64,000 bases of DNA from Macrosoma leucophasiata (Eukaryota; Arthropoda; Insecta; Lepidoptera; Hedylidae). A program made the position numbers and the translations under genes. The stretch lies in NCBI GenBank assembly GCA_036365455.1, contig JAWQUS010000004.1, forward strand, positions 8,377,501 through 8,441,500, in the 5' to 3' direction. The notes under the pieces are model-generated. The model searched no databases and was not told the DNA's origin. It worked only from the letters and a program-made list of their open reading frames with translations. Shown in pieces: positions 19,116-29,398 of this stretch. Every line of letters starts with the position of its first letter. Positions within the stretch are counted from its first letter, which is position 1.

Positions 19116-20369
19116 GGTTGGGGAAAAAGTCTTTTCGCATTATAGTATGTATGAACTTGTAATAAAATCTCTTTGGCTGTAGTATTTGTATCTGGCTGGT
19201 TTTGGTATCATTGAAAGTTAAAATTTTAAAGAACATAATTCCAAATTCAAATTAGGCAAATGTGTGATTTTCATTTGTTTTTCGTACTGTCAAGATGAGT
19301 GAATCTAATGAAGAAATTCGATACATTTTAAAATTTTACAACAAAAAAGGTAAAAATGCAACGCAAGCCGCGAAAAAAATTTGCCTGTAAGAGTAGCACA
19401 AATTAGGTTTAAGCGTTTTCAATCCGGAAATTTTGATGTCAAAGATGCACCCCGCTCTGGTCGCCCTATTACGGATAAACTGGATGCCATTTTTTTAAAA
19501 TAGGAGCGAGATCGACATATCAGTAGTTACGACGTAGCTGAAGAACTGAGAATTGATCACAAAACAGTTTTGGCGCATTTGAAAAAAGCTGGGTACAAAA
19601 AAAAGCTCGATATTTGGGTACCTCATGAGCTCACTGAAAGAAACCTAATGAACCGTGTACTCATTTGTGATTCTTTATTACGACGTAATGAAACCGAATC
19701 ATTTTTGAAGAACCTGATAACTGGTGATGAAACGTGGATCACGTACGACAAGAACGTGCGAAAAAGGTCGTGGTCAAAGGCCGGTCAGGCTTCACAGACT
19801 GTGGCGAAACCCGGGTTAACTCGCAATAAGGTGATGTTGTGTGTGTGGTGGGATTGGAAGGGCATTATTCATTATGAGCTATCACCACCAGGCAGGACTA
19901 TCGATTCTGAACTCTACTGCGAACAACTGATGAGATTAAAGCAAGAAATTGAGAGAAAGCGGCCGGAATTGATCAACAGAAGGGGTGTGGTGTTTCATCA
20001 TGATAACGCTAGACCTCACACATCTATAGCCACTCAGCAAAAATTAAGAGAGTTTGGCTGGGAGGTGTTAATGCATCCGCCGTATAGTCCTGACCTTGCA
20101 CCTTCAGATTTCCACCTGTTTCGGTCTCTTCAGAATTCTTTATGCAATGTTAGGTTAACATCACGAGAGGACTGCCAAATCCACTTTTCGCGGTATTTTG
20201 ATGAGAAGTCCCAAATTTTTTATAGCAATAGGATCAAGTCCCTACCTACAAGATGGCACAAGGTTATCGAACAAAATGGTACATACATACTTTAGTGAAA
20301 TTTAAACAAACTATATTAAAAAATGTTTTGAATTATCTTAAAAAATGCGAAGAAACTTTTTCCCCAACC
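19116..20369 (+). mobile_element. mariner element, copy 1 (defective)
   Basis: The element is bounded by GGTTGGGGAAAAAGTCTTTT at the left and the inverted AAACTTTTTCCCCAACC at the right. A TA precedes it on the left. The right flank reads ACCAATATTA, so the TA duplication is imperfect. It is about 1.25 kb, as expected for mariner. It encodes the broken transposase listed separately. Copies 2 (27516-28161) and 3 (36195-37498) are near-identical in the shared parts. Confidence 0.93.
19295..20295 (+). pseudogene. mariner transposase, disrupted (copy 1)
   Basis: The frame opens MSESNEEIRYILKFYNKKGK. It breaks after about 30 codons because some 30 nt present in copy 3 (the DVYG region) are deleted, and a TAG replaces a Glu or Gln codon near 19501. 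From 19570 the catalytic part is open for 241 aa: GDETWITYDKN, then HHDNARPHTS and YSPDLAPSD. The second and third Asp are separated by 34 residues, the DD34D mark of mariner. The N-terminal helix-turn-helix part is damaged, so this copy cannot make a full enzyme. Confidence 0.92.
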
Positions 20370-21588
20370 AATATTAAAAAGAACTTTAATTGTTTTGCTT
20401 ATACCAGATAAGTTTATAAATTTGTTATTTTTTTGTAATTTTATTTAAAAATCATAATATGCAGTCCAATATTACACTATTTTTTTAATCAACGTAAGAT
20501 CTCTGGTAACAGTGTCCTTATGTAATTGATGTAATTTTTTATCATGAAAATACTAAAAATACGGGTCCATTAAGGCAAATTTAATTTGTATTTCAATTAT
20601 TGAATAAAACTATTGCGTTTTTTTAATAATTGAAAGAATCTAACTGAAAAGTCAGTTAGTAGGTTAGCAGATAGTAAAACGTATAAGTGTCAATGTGACA
20701 TAAATAACTAAATATCGAAATAGCTTGTATTGTAATTAATGATTTATCAATTACTTCACTTATTAATATATTTTTGGGTAACAAATAAAAAATATATACA
20801 TTTTACGCTGATTAGCGTAATACGCGTATAATGGCCAATATGACACATTGCCCTTTTAGGGTGTTCTTAAAGAAAAATAATTTTAGCAAAAATTAACGTA
20901 GATGGGCTAATGTGACGTAAAATAAAAACCAATAAATGTACATTTAAAATACCATAGCATAAATAACGAGGAAAGTTGTCTTAGCAAACAAGCAAAGATT
21001 CGTAAACTTCGGTTTTATCAATCAGAAGTTATAGTAAATTTAAACTTTGGGGGTCTCTCCTGTAAAGTTGCAATTTTGCATTTTGGCCCATATACATAGG
21101 ACCCATCGATATATATTATTGCCACGCTTCACTGAATAACGAAAATAATCTCTTATAATTTATTATGCAAGTAATTGTAGTTGAAATTATCATTTTGGTA
21201 GGTGGTCTAGAAATTTTTTTGCTCGCATTTTTAAGAAATCAGTTTTGATGGTAAGTCTGGATCTGCGAGCTAAGTTATTGGGCATGTAAAATGTGACAGA
21301 TTCAGATCGTGGTTCCTGAGAGGTTAAAATGTTGTATTGCTGCACGTTTTAATATAACTTTTAAAACACTCGCGACCAGTATAATGCACGTAATAAGTTC
21401 TTTGAGGCAATATTTAATATTTTTTTTCCAGTTTTATAAGTACCATGGTTTTTTTTTTGTTAGTAAGCAAATCTCCAGTTGGTCGTTTAATTGACATTTT
21501 ATGCAAAACACCACAAATAACAAACCGTAAACTTACTCGCACACGTAATCAACGGGTTTTAGATTGTAAAGGAGAATGATACTGTTCT
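20370..21588. other. No gene recognised, AT-rich
   Basis: About 1.2 kb of AT-rich sequence without coding-like ORFs. A CATATACATAGGACCCATC-type word near 21089 resembles one near 15893 in inverted form, but I could not delimit a repeat. Confidence 0.4.
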
Positions 21589-21603
21589 ATACATTTTTGG
21601 GCC

Positions 21604-22000
21604 TTCATCATTCTCTTCATACATGCACGCCGATTCCTAAGACTTTTGACCCCACCATCAGACAGAACTCGACCTATTTGGTAATGGTAGGTCAGTCTTG
21701 GTCTTCCTCCTGGGCCTCTGCAACCATCCATAATCGCATTGTATATCTGTTTAGTCATTCGCTCATTCGACATTCTTTCTATATGCCCGAACCATCGGAG
21801 CATGCCTTTTTTCATTTTTACAGCGATACTATCATTCACACAAAGCCTCTTTCTTATAACTTCATTACGAACGCGATCAGTGAGTGATACACCGCAGATG
21901 ATGAAGGTAGACGAGGCACGAGAGGTATGTCAGGACCGGGATATCTGGCGCTCTACACTCTCTGCCTACCCCGTTAGAGACCTGGCGTGAAGAAACATAC
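21604..22000. mobile_element. RTE-like LINE 3' end with 5' inversion (twin priming)
   Basis: The segment 21604-21897 is the minus strand of a LINE C-terminus (KMKKGMLRWFGHIERMSNER, SLRNRRACMKRMMK). 21898-22000 is the plus strand of the directly following part (MMKVDEAREVC ... YPVRDLA, then a CATACATA tail). The two share ATGATGAA at the inner junction. Both sides are flanked by the direct repeat ATACATTTTTGGGCC (21589-21603 and 22001-22015), a target duplication. This is the structure produced by twin priming. The LINE family is that of 59350-61516 and 46578-46755. Confidence 0.85.
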
Positions 22001-22089
22001 ATACATTTTTGGGCCCAGTGTTAATACTGTAGTGTAACAGTGTATACGGATTTTTTAAAATAATTGATTATTTTTTCACATCCCTAATT

Positions 22090-22590
22090 ATTATTTTACT
22101 AGCTATTGCCCGCGGCTTCGTTCACGTGGAATTTGGTCTGCACTCGGACCAATATTCGGTCTGCCACATTAAGTTTCATGACATAGTTTTGGCGGGAAAC
22201 TTAAAAGAGGCGTGTAGACCGATTGTATTTATTTTATAATTTTTCGACACAGACCAAAGCCAATAGGTAGGTACTTAACCAAACCAAGATGACATGACCA
22301 TGACTTTAGGAGTTGGCTGCACTGGACGATTGTGTCAACTCAACTGTAACAACTGTCGAGTTATTGGCGGGAACGCGCAAAAGAGCTGTCAGAGCTGTGT
22401 CGCTGTGTGATATTATTTTCGTTTGTGTATAGTCGCGTTTTTACGAGTAAAAATGGTGGGATTTTTATCATAAAACATTCGATAACGTTCACGGGTGTAG
22501 GAAAGTGATATTATGAAGGGAAAAGTGATTTTTCATGTTGCCTCCAAACTTCGTAAAATCTCCTAGCAAAGTCCCCATCACTTTACTGGA
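22090..22590 (-). repeat. Decayed repeats: ACTAGCTATTGCCCGCGG word and family A remnants
   Basis: Around 22100 is ACTAGCTATTGCCCGCGGC, a word that marks a very common lepidopteran interspersed repeat (also at 29313 and 56819). From 22185 to 22590 lie blocks in reverse orientation resembling family A (TTTTGGCGGGAAAC, TTGCCTCCAAACTTCG, CATCACTTTACT), interrupted and diverged. Confidence 0.5.
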
Positions 22591-22957
22591 GCCAACTCAT
22601 CATATTCCACATGGAAGCATCCGATCATCGTCATCTTCCATATGGATATTCATTATTCATTTTATTCATTATCATCAGAAATGAAGAAAAAAAATACTGA
22701 AGATTGTCTGTTGAAGACTGTAATCCGTAACCGTAAAATAATTTAAACTGTCAATTGTCAATTTTCTGAACTGACAACCAAATGTGACCAAATCAATCTT
22801 TCTCTATTTGAGACAACATAAATTAATAATTTAAAAAATCATCGCTGCCTGTATCGTATCAAGATAGTGTAATTTACATATTTATCAAGTTACATACATT
22901 ATTTAAAATCATATTTTGTAATACGGTAATAGAATAAAAAGTTCTGGTCAGTTGATT
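22591..22957 (+). promoter_or_regulatory. Upstream region of Tim8
   Basis: About 370 bp of AT-rich sequence between the decayed repeats and the Tim8 ATG. It must contain the Tim8 promoter and 5' UTR, but no TATA box or initiator stands out. Confidence 0.3.
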
Positions 22958-23466
22958 ATGACTGAAAAAGACACTGTGGACTCGCAGTTAGAGAATTTTA
23001 TTCTTGCTGAAACACAAAAACAACGTTTTCAGGTTTATATTTTATTTTATAATATGTACATATATAACATATACTTATAAAATTTTGAACTACTTGAAAG
23101 TGTTAGAAGAAAATACGAGCCACGCTGCATACGTCATTTACATAATTATTATTGTAATGTATTTTCCTTGATAGATGACCTTTACACCTTTAAATTCATT
23201 GTTTCTATCATTGAGTATACACAAGAAGCTTATCTTAAAAAAATCACCGAATTAAATTGTTTAAACATTTTCAGGTTCTTGTTCACGAGCTAACTGACAC
23301 ATGTTGGGACACATGTATGGGCAAGCCGAGTAACCGGCTCGACTCCAAGACCGAAGTGTGCATCATGAACTGTGTTGAGAGGTTCATTGACGCCACCACT
23401 TTCATCACTAGACGTCTTATGAATACAACCAAGTACCGTTCAGATTCTCCACTTGAATTCCAATAA
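22958..23466 (+). CDS. Tim8: Mitochondrial import subunit Tim8, two exons
   Basis: Exon 1 is 22958-23032 (25 codons, ending RFQ). The intron is 23033-23274 (GTTTAT...TTTTCAG). Exon 2 is 23275-23466. The product is 88 aa, close to other Tim8 proteins (human TIMM8A is 97 aa). It has the twin CX3C motifs CWDTC and CIMNC with 14 residues between them, the spacing of Tim8, and the LDSKTE segment. Tim8 works with Tim13 as a hexameric chaperone in the mitochondrial intermembrane space, carrying membrane proteins to TIM22. The ATG context has A at -3. The stop codon is 17 nt before the first in-frame PEX3 ATG and no AATAAA lies between. Confidence 0.93.
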
Positions 23467-23492
23467 TCTTTATAAATCATTTGATGTACACT

Positions 23493-24617
23493 ATGTTCTC
23501 CTCTGTTAGAAATTTCCTGTACCGTCACAGAAGGAAATTCATTGTGACCAGTGCTGTATTCGGATCCATATATATGCTTATGAGCTATGCACAGCAAAAA
23601 TTGAGAGAATGGCAGGAGAAAGAAGCTAAGAAATTCTTTGAGATGACCCGCAAAAAACAACATTTTGAAAGCACTGAACGCACATGCAATCAGACAATTC
23701 TTTCTCTCTCCAAAATTGTGTCCGAGAGTATTTTGAGTTTGTTAAACACTGAAGAAATTGTTAAAAAGTTACAAGACAACCCTGAAAACAAACTTGCTCT
23801 ATGGGAGCAAATGAAAATTTTGATATTTACGAGAATCTGTGTGCTTGTGTATGCCCTTTCTATACTTCAAGTAACATTAAGAATACAGCTCAATGTAATT
23901 GGTGGCTACCTGTACAGGGATTCAGTACATGAGGAAGAACCCCTAATTGACAGTGATCTGCAGGCTAAATACTTATCCCTATGTCATCACTTTATTGGTC
24001 AGGGTGTGGAAGATCTGGTCAAACAAATTGAAAAGGCTGTGAAGAGAGTTGTGGAATCTATATCGCTGAAGAAAAAGATTACTTTGCAAGAAGTTGAACA
24101 AGTGTTTTGGTCAATTCAAACAATTCTGTGCACAGATACAACTGAGGGAGATCCAGTTAAGAAAATGGTTCATTATCTAGTTGGCCACACAGAAATTCAA
24201 GGAGCCAAATTAGACACTATTGTAAAGGAGACAATGGATGTATTAGAAAGTGATGAAGTGACCTCAGTTGCTATGTCAACTGTAAGCCGTAGTTTCTCTA
24301 CAATAATGGATGAAATAGCAAATTTATTTGTTTCTAAATGGGTACCTACATCTAAAAATCATCTGGAGGTGTTAGATGATCATGTAGTAACTAATGGGGC
24401 TATAAAATTGGGGAATCATACGGCAGATCCTTTTGTAGATGTAAATAAAGTTGATATGCATTTTGTTAAATTGTTGCCAATTGTGAATGAACTCATCACA
24501 AAGAACACTTGCAAGGGTAACACCAACATTCCAGATTTGATCACTCAACAGCTTACTCTCAATGACAAACTGAAGCTTCTGGGTGCAAACATTTATGAAG
24601 TTTTCAGTAATGCCTAA
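23493..24617 (+). CDS. Pex3: Peroxisomal biogenesis factor 3 (PEX3), intronless
   Basis: A 374-aa single-exon protein, matching the family length (human PEX3 is 373 aa). The N-terminal MFSSVRNFLYRHRRKF followed by the membrane segment FIVTSAVFGSIYMLMSYA is the PEX3 pattern, as are HFESTERTCNQTILSL, LWEQMKILIFTR and RIQLNVIGGYLY. PEX3 sits in the peroxisome membrane and docks PEX19 to insert other membrane proteins. An earlier in-frame ATG at 23484 would add MYT; the second ATG is preferred because it aligns with the usual start and has A at -3. It follows Tim8 on the same strand after 17-26 nt in a different frame. Lack of introns is notable, since PEX3 is usually multi-exon, but there is no retrocopy poly(A) and no decay. 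Confidence 0.93.
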   Translation: MFSSVRNFLYRHRRKFIVTSAVFGSIYMLMSYAQQKLREWQEKEAKKFFEMTRKKQHFESTERTCNQTILSLSKIVSESILSLLNTEEIVKKLQDNPENKLALWEQMKILIFTRICVLVYALSILQVTLRIQLNVIGGYLYRDSVHEEEPLIDSDLQAKYLSLCHHFIGQGVEDLVKQIEKAVKRVVESISLKKKITLQEVEQVFWSIQTILCTDTTEGDPVKKMVHYLVGHTEIQGAKLDTIVKETMDVLESDEVTSVAMSTVSRSFSTIMDEIANLFVSKWVPTSKNHLEVLDDHVVTNGAIKLGNHTADPFVDVNKVDMHFVKLLPIVNELITKNTCKGNTNIPDLITQQLTLNDKLKLLGANIYEVFSNA

Positions 24618-24640
24618 AATAATGTTATGATGATTAATAC

Positions 24641-25157
24641 AAGGGGCGGCAGAAAAGTTCTGAGCCTAGAGTATTAAAACTCGAGATGAATATCCTTAAA
24701 GTTCAATGTTTTTCTCACATATTCTATAAAGGATTTGTAAACCAATTTTTGAAAATATGTTTCTCCTTGTTTTTTCATCAGTGCCTGACTGTTGTACTTG
24801 GATGGCTTGAGCAAGAGTCCTTTTCTATAAGACTTATGACTGTGCTGATATAATCCTGCCCAACATTTGACCATGGCAGATGTTTCAGAATGTCTATAAA
24901 CTTTATACATTTTCTTAAATATGTTCGGCTATTTTTCCCCTCTTTACGAGAAACTTAATGATGGTTTAATTCTCCAATTTTGTCAGATGCAATGATGACT
25001 CAGGCAGGGTGTTGTTTGTGGTTTGAATACTCGAAAGTATAATGAAGCTAGTGACGTGAAACTCTTATATACTATTGAGGTCTTACATGAGGTGACCCAT
25101 TGAGTGTGCCATTACTGTGATTAATGAGTATCCTAGGCTCAGAACTTTTCTATTATT
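24641..25157. mobile_element. mariner-like foldback element in the PEX3 3' region
   Basis: Inverted ends AGAAAAGTTCTGAGCCTAG (24651-24669) and the complement (25133-25151) enclose about 460 bp. The end sequence resembles Tc1/mariner termini. A 78-aa minus-strand frame (MYKVYRHSETSAMVKCWAGL...) looks like the damaged C-terminus of a transposase, but I cannot place it in a family. The element starts about 25-35 nt after the PEX3 stop, so it probably lies in the 3' UTR. The nearest AATAAA signals are downstream, near 25312 and 25436. Confidence 0.6.
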
Positions 25158-25639
25158 ATTCTTATCTATTGAATTAGAATATAATGTTTCTTCGAATTTT
25201 CACTGAATGTTTCAACACTTTGCTAATGAAGCAAGTGAAACCAAGAAGTTTACATAATTATATGCATGACATGAACATGTTAATTGTGATGGATGTCCTT
25301 ATACCTAGTTAGTAATAAATACAATGATTTGTGTATTATGTTGTCGGGGATTTAAATATAACTATAAAACTTACAGTTAATTATTTCCATATTTTTCATT
25401 ACTTGTGAGTAATGTACCATGTCATCATTATTTGGAAATAAATATTAAAGAATTCAACTCAACTCTATGATTATTATCCTTTTTCTATGTATTTATGAAA
25501 ATTGCTACCCAGAGTTTATTTAAGTTGAGAGAATCTGGCTTATTATTTTCATACACACATAATTTGTTAGGTAAATAATATAATATTTGCTCTAGACTTT
25601 CTGATAGATAAATCACTAAATCGTAACAGACTAAGGGAT
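25158..25639 (+). other. PEX3 3' flank, no further gene
   Basis: AT-rich sequence with AATAAA at about 25312 and 25436, candidate poly(A) signals for the Tim8-PEX3 unit. No ORF of interest. Confidence 0.4.
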
Positions 25640-26125
25640 CTAAGGAAAAAAAAAATTCTATGGAGTTATTCGAAATTTTCGAGTAAAATACATTTGGTCG
25701 ACTATTACTCGCAAACTGGTAAACCCAACTTGAGTGTGATAGTTTTCCTTTTAATTTCATTTGTATATGTAGCTACTATTGCCCTAACATTTGAATTTCT
25801 TAGACTAACCGTTTAGTTGGTACGGGAGGCTTAACTCTAGCGAAAATCGGCACTTTAAAGCTTAATAAATCACAAACCGTTTACTAAATCGAAAAATGAT
25901 ATTTACACACCCTTAATGTTTTTTAAAGACCTATCTAACGACATCCCACACTACATAAAAAACGAAAAATAAAATCATTATCCGCGCGTTACATGTAGGG
26001 GAGGTGCGTTAAATAAAAAAAAATGTCATGTTTTTATTCTACCACATTGTCGGCGTAATAAAGATTTATAGGTGCCAAATTTACTTGTGCCAAGAAAAAA
26101 CTCTATTGATGCAGTCGAGAGACGT
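25640..26125 (+). repeat. Repeat family C, copy 1
   Basis: An interspersed repeat with the landmarks GGTCGACTATTACTCGCAA, ATGTAGCTACTATTGCC, GACATCCCACACTA and GTTACATGTAGGGGAGG, then TTTTTATTCTACCAC. Copy 2 is at 27320-27515 (reverse, cut by mariner) and copy 3 at 41800-42125. It has no coding capacity and its class is unknown. Confidence 0.7.
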
Positions 26126-27319
26126 ACATCTCGAGACAAGAGAAATATTTAAGAAAATAAACAACTTATTACCCACTATACTACTTTCAAAAAACTGTTA
26201 TATAATATATAAAGAAACCCTCTTTTAAATTATTAATAGTAAACAATGTCTCACGACTGCACCAAATACTCTCCAGTTCAGCATAATGTCAGGCCGAAGC
26301 CCGACGCTGGTTTTCAACTGTAAGCTATTTGGTGATTCACGGATATCATTTAATCTATTAATCTATGATTCTCAATGTGTATGATTTTATTTCTGTAATG
26401 GGTGTAATTTACCTGAATAAAGTGATTAAATTGAAATTGGTACCTAAAAGTAGCACTAACACGATCATTTAAATGGTCTAGGTATTAGGATTTTTCCATT
26501 TTCTGGAAGTTGCCCAGTATCTCGGAGTTTGGCAATGTGCCTGGGCATAGGTTGTACCACGGAATAGATAAATCTATTCCGTGGGTTGTAGGTACTACTA
26601 TGTGGTGTGTGGTTTCGGGAGAGTAATATAAGCTATCTACATTGAAATCTGTACATTATGAATGTCTACATATGCTTGAAGTCTCTGTGTTTTTTTAGAT
26701 ATCCATAAGCTGCGTGTCTTTGGTTCTACCACAGAATAGATGTTCAAATCCACTCTTGAGTTTTACCACTGCTTTCACTGCTGCAAGTAGTACAAAATTG
26801 CTACAGTATTTTTTTTTGGATTTCAATTCGCCGAACTCCACGTGTATGATAATGACACATTTCCTAATCGTCACTTATCCAAAATTATTCGGAACATCGA
26901 ATGGTTAGAGATTAGATAAAATATTCGTAATGTAGTACTTAGGTAGATTTGTGTTCAATAATATCAATTTGACCTAAAGCCAACTAAATTTAATAAACTT
27001 GAGCGCTTACAAATTATAGGTATTTATGAGATTCATACCTATTTGGTCTTCGCAAATTGATATAATCATATTTCCGAATACGCAATAGACTCAAGTGGCC
27101 CTCCCTATTTATGATCGCCGGAATGTACCTACGTAGGTATTCTTTCTCTTCCGGACTCCGTGCCTTAGTCCTGACAGCCCAAAATATTTAAAAGACTAAG
27201 TGGGGGGGAGGGCTGAGGCGGTCCGCCATGGGCCACCGGTTCTGGGGGCCTCCAAAATGTCGTTTTTTGGGTTGCGTAGTAAACAAGGAACCCCTATAGT
27301 TTCGCCACTTTCGCCATGT
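26126..27319. other. Repeat debris: SINE piece, foldback, GC-rich word
   Basis: 26480-26555 (TTTTTCCATTTTCTGGAAG, CAGTATCTCGGAGTTTGGC) is a piece of the tRNA-SINE body found at 37912-38175 and 38491-38800. 26559-26586 is a perfect foldback, CCACGGAATAGAT and its complement around AA. 27190-27265 is a GC-rich stretch with GGTTCTGGGGGCCTCC, also at 56405-56435. No gene is seen. Confidence 0.5.
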
Positions 27320-27515
27320 CCGTCTGTCTGTCAAAACTATTGGTAGGTACTAGAGTCTTGAAATTTGGCACAAGTCAACATCTTAATTACACCGATTAAG
27401 TGGTAGAATCAAAACGTGAATAAAAATACTTAGGGTACCTCCCCTACATGTACCTTACGCGCAAATTTTTTTTATTCTATATAGTGTGGGATATCGTTGG
27501 ATACACAAAATATTA
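27320..27515 (-). repeat. Repeat family C, copy 2, cut by mariner
   Basis: The reverse strand matches copy 1: ACCTCCCCTACATGTA and TGTGGGATATCGTTGGA on the plus strand. It stops at the mariner end at 27516. The rest of the repeat is not found beyond the mariner remnant, so a deletion followed insertion. Confidence 0.65.
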
Positions 27516-28161
27516 GGTTGGGGAAAAAGTTTCTTCGCATTTTGAAGTTAATTCAAAACATTTTTTAATATAGTTTATTTAAATTTAACTAAAGTATGTA
27601 TGTACCATTTTGTTCGATAACCTTGTGCCATCTTGTAGGTAGGGACATGATCCCATTGCTATAAAAATTTTGGGACTTCTCATCAAAATACCGCGACAAG
27701 TGGATTTGGCAGTCCTCTTGTGATGTTAACCTAACATTGCATAAATAATTATGAAGAGACCGAAACAGGTGGAAATCTGAAGGTGCAAGGTCAGGACTAT
27801 ACGGCGGATGCATTAACACCTCCCAGCCAAACTCTTAATTTTTGCTGAGTGGCTATAGATGTGTGAGGTCTAGCGTTATCATGATGAAACACCACACCCC
27901 TTCTGTTGATCAATTCCGGCCGCTTTCTCTCAACTTCTTGCTTTAATCTCATCAGTTGTTCGCAGTAGAGTTCAGAATCGATAGTCCTGCCTGGTGGTAA
28001 TAGCTCATAATGAATAATGCCCTTCCAATCCCACCACACACACAACATCACCTTATTGCGAGTTAACCCGGGTTTCGCCACAGTCTGTGAAGCCTGACCG
28101 GCCTTTGACCACGACCTTTTTCGCACGTTCTTGTCGTACGTGATCCACTTTTCATCACCAG
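27516..28161 (-). mobile_element. mariner element, copy 2 (half remains)
   Basis: The minus strand holds one terminal repeat (GGTTGGGGAAAAAGT on the plus strand at 27516) and the catalytic half of the transposase in two overlapping frames (27589-27819 and 27797-28126). These include HHDNARPHTS and YSPDLAPSD. A frameshift near 27810 separates them. Similarity ends abruptly at 28161 within the codons for TGDE, so the N-terminal half and the other terminal repeat are lost. Confidence 0.9.
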
Positions 28162-28379
28162 TGTGTGTTTCCAGCTTAGTTCGACCCTATTCGCCATTTA
28201 CCTATCGCTACATCAAAGATACAAGCGAAATCTATTATCAGGTACCTACCTAAGTGCATAAATTGAAATATTTGATGAAACAATCAATGTCTTCCGCAAG
28301 CAAAACATAGTCAGCCAAGGAACAAACATCCTTGCATTCAGAAGTTTGGCTGCGGTGATACATTATTTTGGAATCATAG

Positions 28380-28697
28380 TACATTGTTCGGCGGTCCCAC
28401 GTCATATTGTCATCGTCAATGCAGTGCGGTTATGCGGCAGGCAACATACAAGGGGACTGCGCGCGCATGCCTCCCGTGCCGCCAATACCTCTCCGCTAAA
28501 CACGGCGAACGCGCGCCTCGCACCCAACTCGCCTATCGACGCATACGTAAACCGTGCCCGACCCTACCGAACTGTTATATTGTGACATAATATCGATGTG
28601 CTTAATCTAACACAAACTAAAGGAAGTTTGTTTAATTCCAAAATATTTCCCGTGCCACGATTTATCAACGCATCGAAAGGTGGAACATTTCACGTTG
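28380..28697 (+). other. CpG-rich island, candidate non-coding first exon
   Basis: An unusually GC- and CpG-rich stretch for this window (GACTGCGCGCGCATGCCTCC near 28457). After less GC-rich sequence it is followed by a strong splice donor, CACGTTG then GTAAGT at 28698. It has no convincing ORF. It could be a promoter with a 5' UTR exon of a plus-strand gene, possibly the fucosyltransferase 23 kb downstream, or just a GC-rich repeat. Confidence 0.25.
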
Positions 28698-29164
28698 GTA
28701 AGTGTTTGTGTTGATATTCATTTCGCGCATTTTTATTTAATAAAAAGACGAACATTTGCAATGCCTTTACGTAGGCTATCCTGTGGCTATCCCTACGTTT
28801 TCAATGATATTCTAAAATCCAAATTAATGTAACCTACCCCAACCAACCTACTTGAGTATCACAACCGCTATCAGGAGCAGTAGGTAGGTGTCTATTTATT
28901 CATGAGGACAGATTCTAGAACAATTCCATACGTACACCGAATTATTAAAATGGATATATATATATTATACCTTACTTTACGCCTGTAGGTATTTCCCAGA
29001 AGGGATAGGCGGAGAGAAAAATGCACATACACACACCCCCATGATTCGCCGGATATTCAGATACGGCACGCACAATCATAAAACACTGTCAGGTACCTAC
29101 CTATAATCGACTAAAAAAAGAGATTATGCTGCAATCTCTTGAAATTATTGAGCAGCAAATATTA
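28698..29164. other. No gene recognised
   Basis: AT-rich, with a TTTACGCCTGTAGGTATTTC ... GGGATAGGCGGAGAG word near 28977 that resembles the end of tRNA-SINE bodies in this window. No ORF. Confidence 0.35.
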
Positions 29165-29288
29165 GGGCATATTGGGATGGTAATATTTTAGGTATAGGTA
29201 TTATTTGTATACCTACACCTAAAATACTACCATCCTAAGCTACAATATTCGGCATATGAATGAGTATTTCATTCATATGCCGAATATT
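29165..29288. repeat. Two adjacent foldbacks
   Basis: The first pairs GGATGGTAATATTTTAGGTA (29175 onward) with TACACCTAAAATACTACCAT ending near 29235. The second has perfect 20-bp arms, 29244-29263 and 29269-29288 (AATATTCGGCATATGAATGA), around a 5-nt loop. Confidence 0.7.
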
Positions 29289-29309
29289 TTACTACTGGTT
29301 TATTATTAT

Positions 29310-29398
29310 AACTAGCTGTGCCCGCGACTTCGTCTACGTAAGAAAAAATATGATTGTTCAGTATCTACCCGGACGAAGTCGTGGGCGCAGCTAGTTTA
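29310..29398. repeat. Inverted pair of the CTAGCTGTGCCCGCGACTTC word
   Basis: AACTAGCTGTGCCCGCGACT at the left and its inverted form ending in GCGCAGCTAGTT at the right, about 80 bp in total. The word marks a very common lepidopteran repeat class linked to microsatellites. Here two ends face each other directly before a tandem array. Confidence 0.65.

Noticed and set aside
24674..24910. 78-aa frame as a host gene next to PEX3
   Set aside because: It lies wholly between the inverted ends of a foldback element, so it is part of that element.
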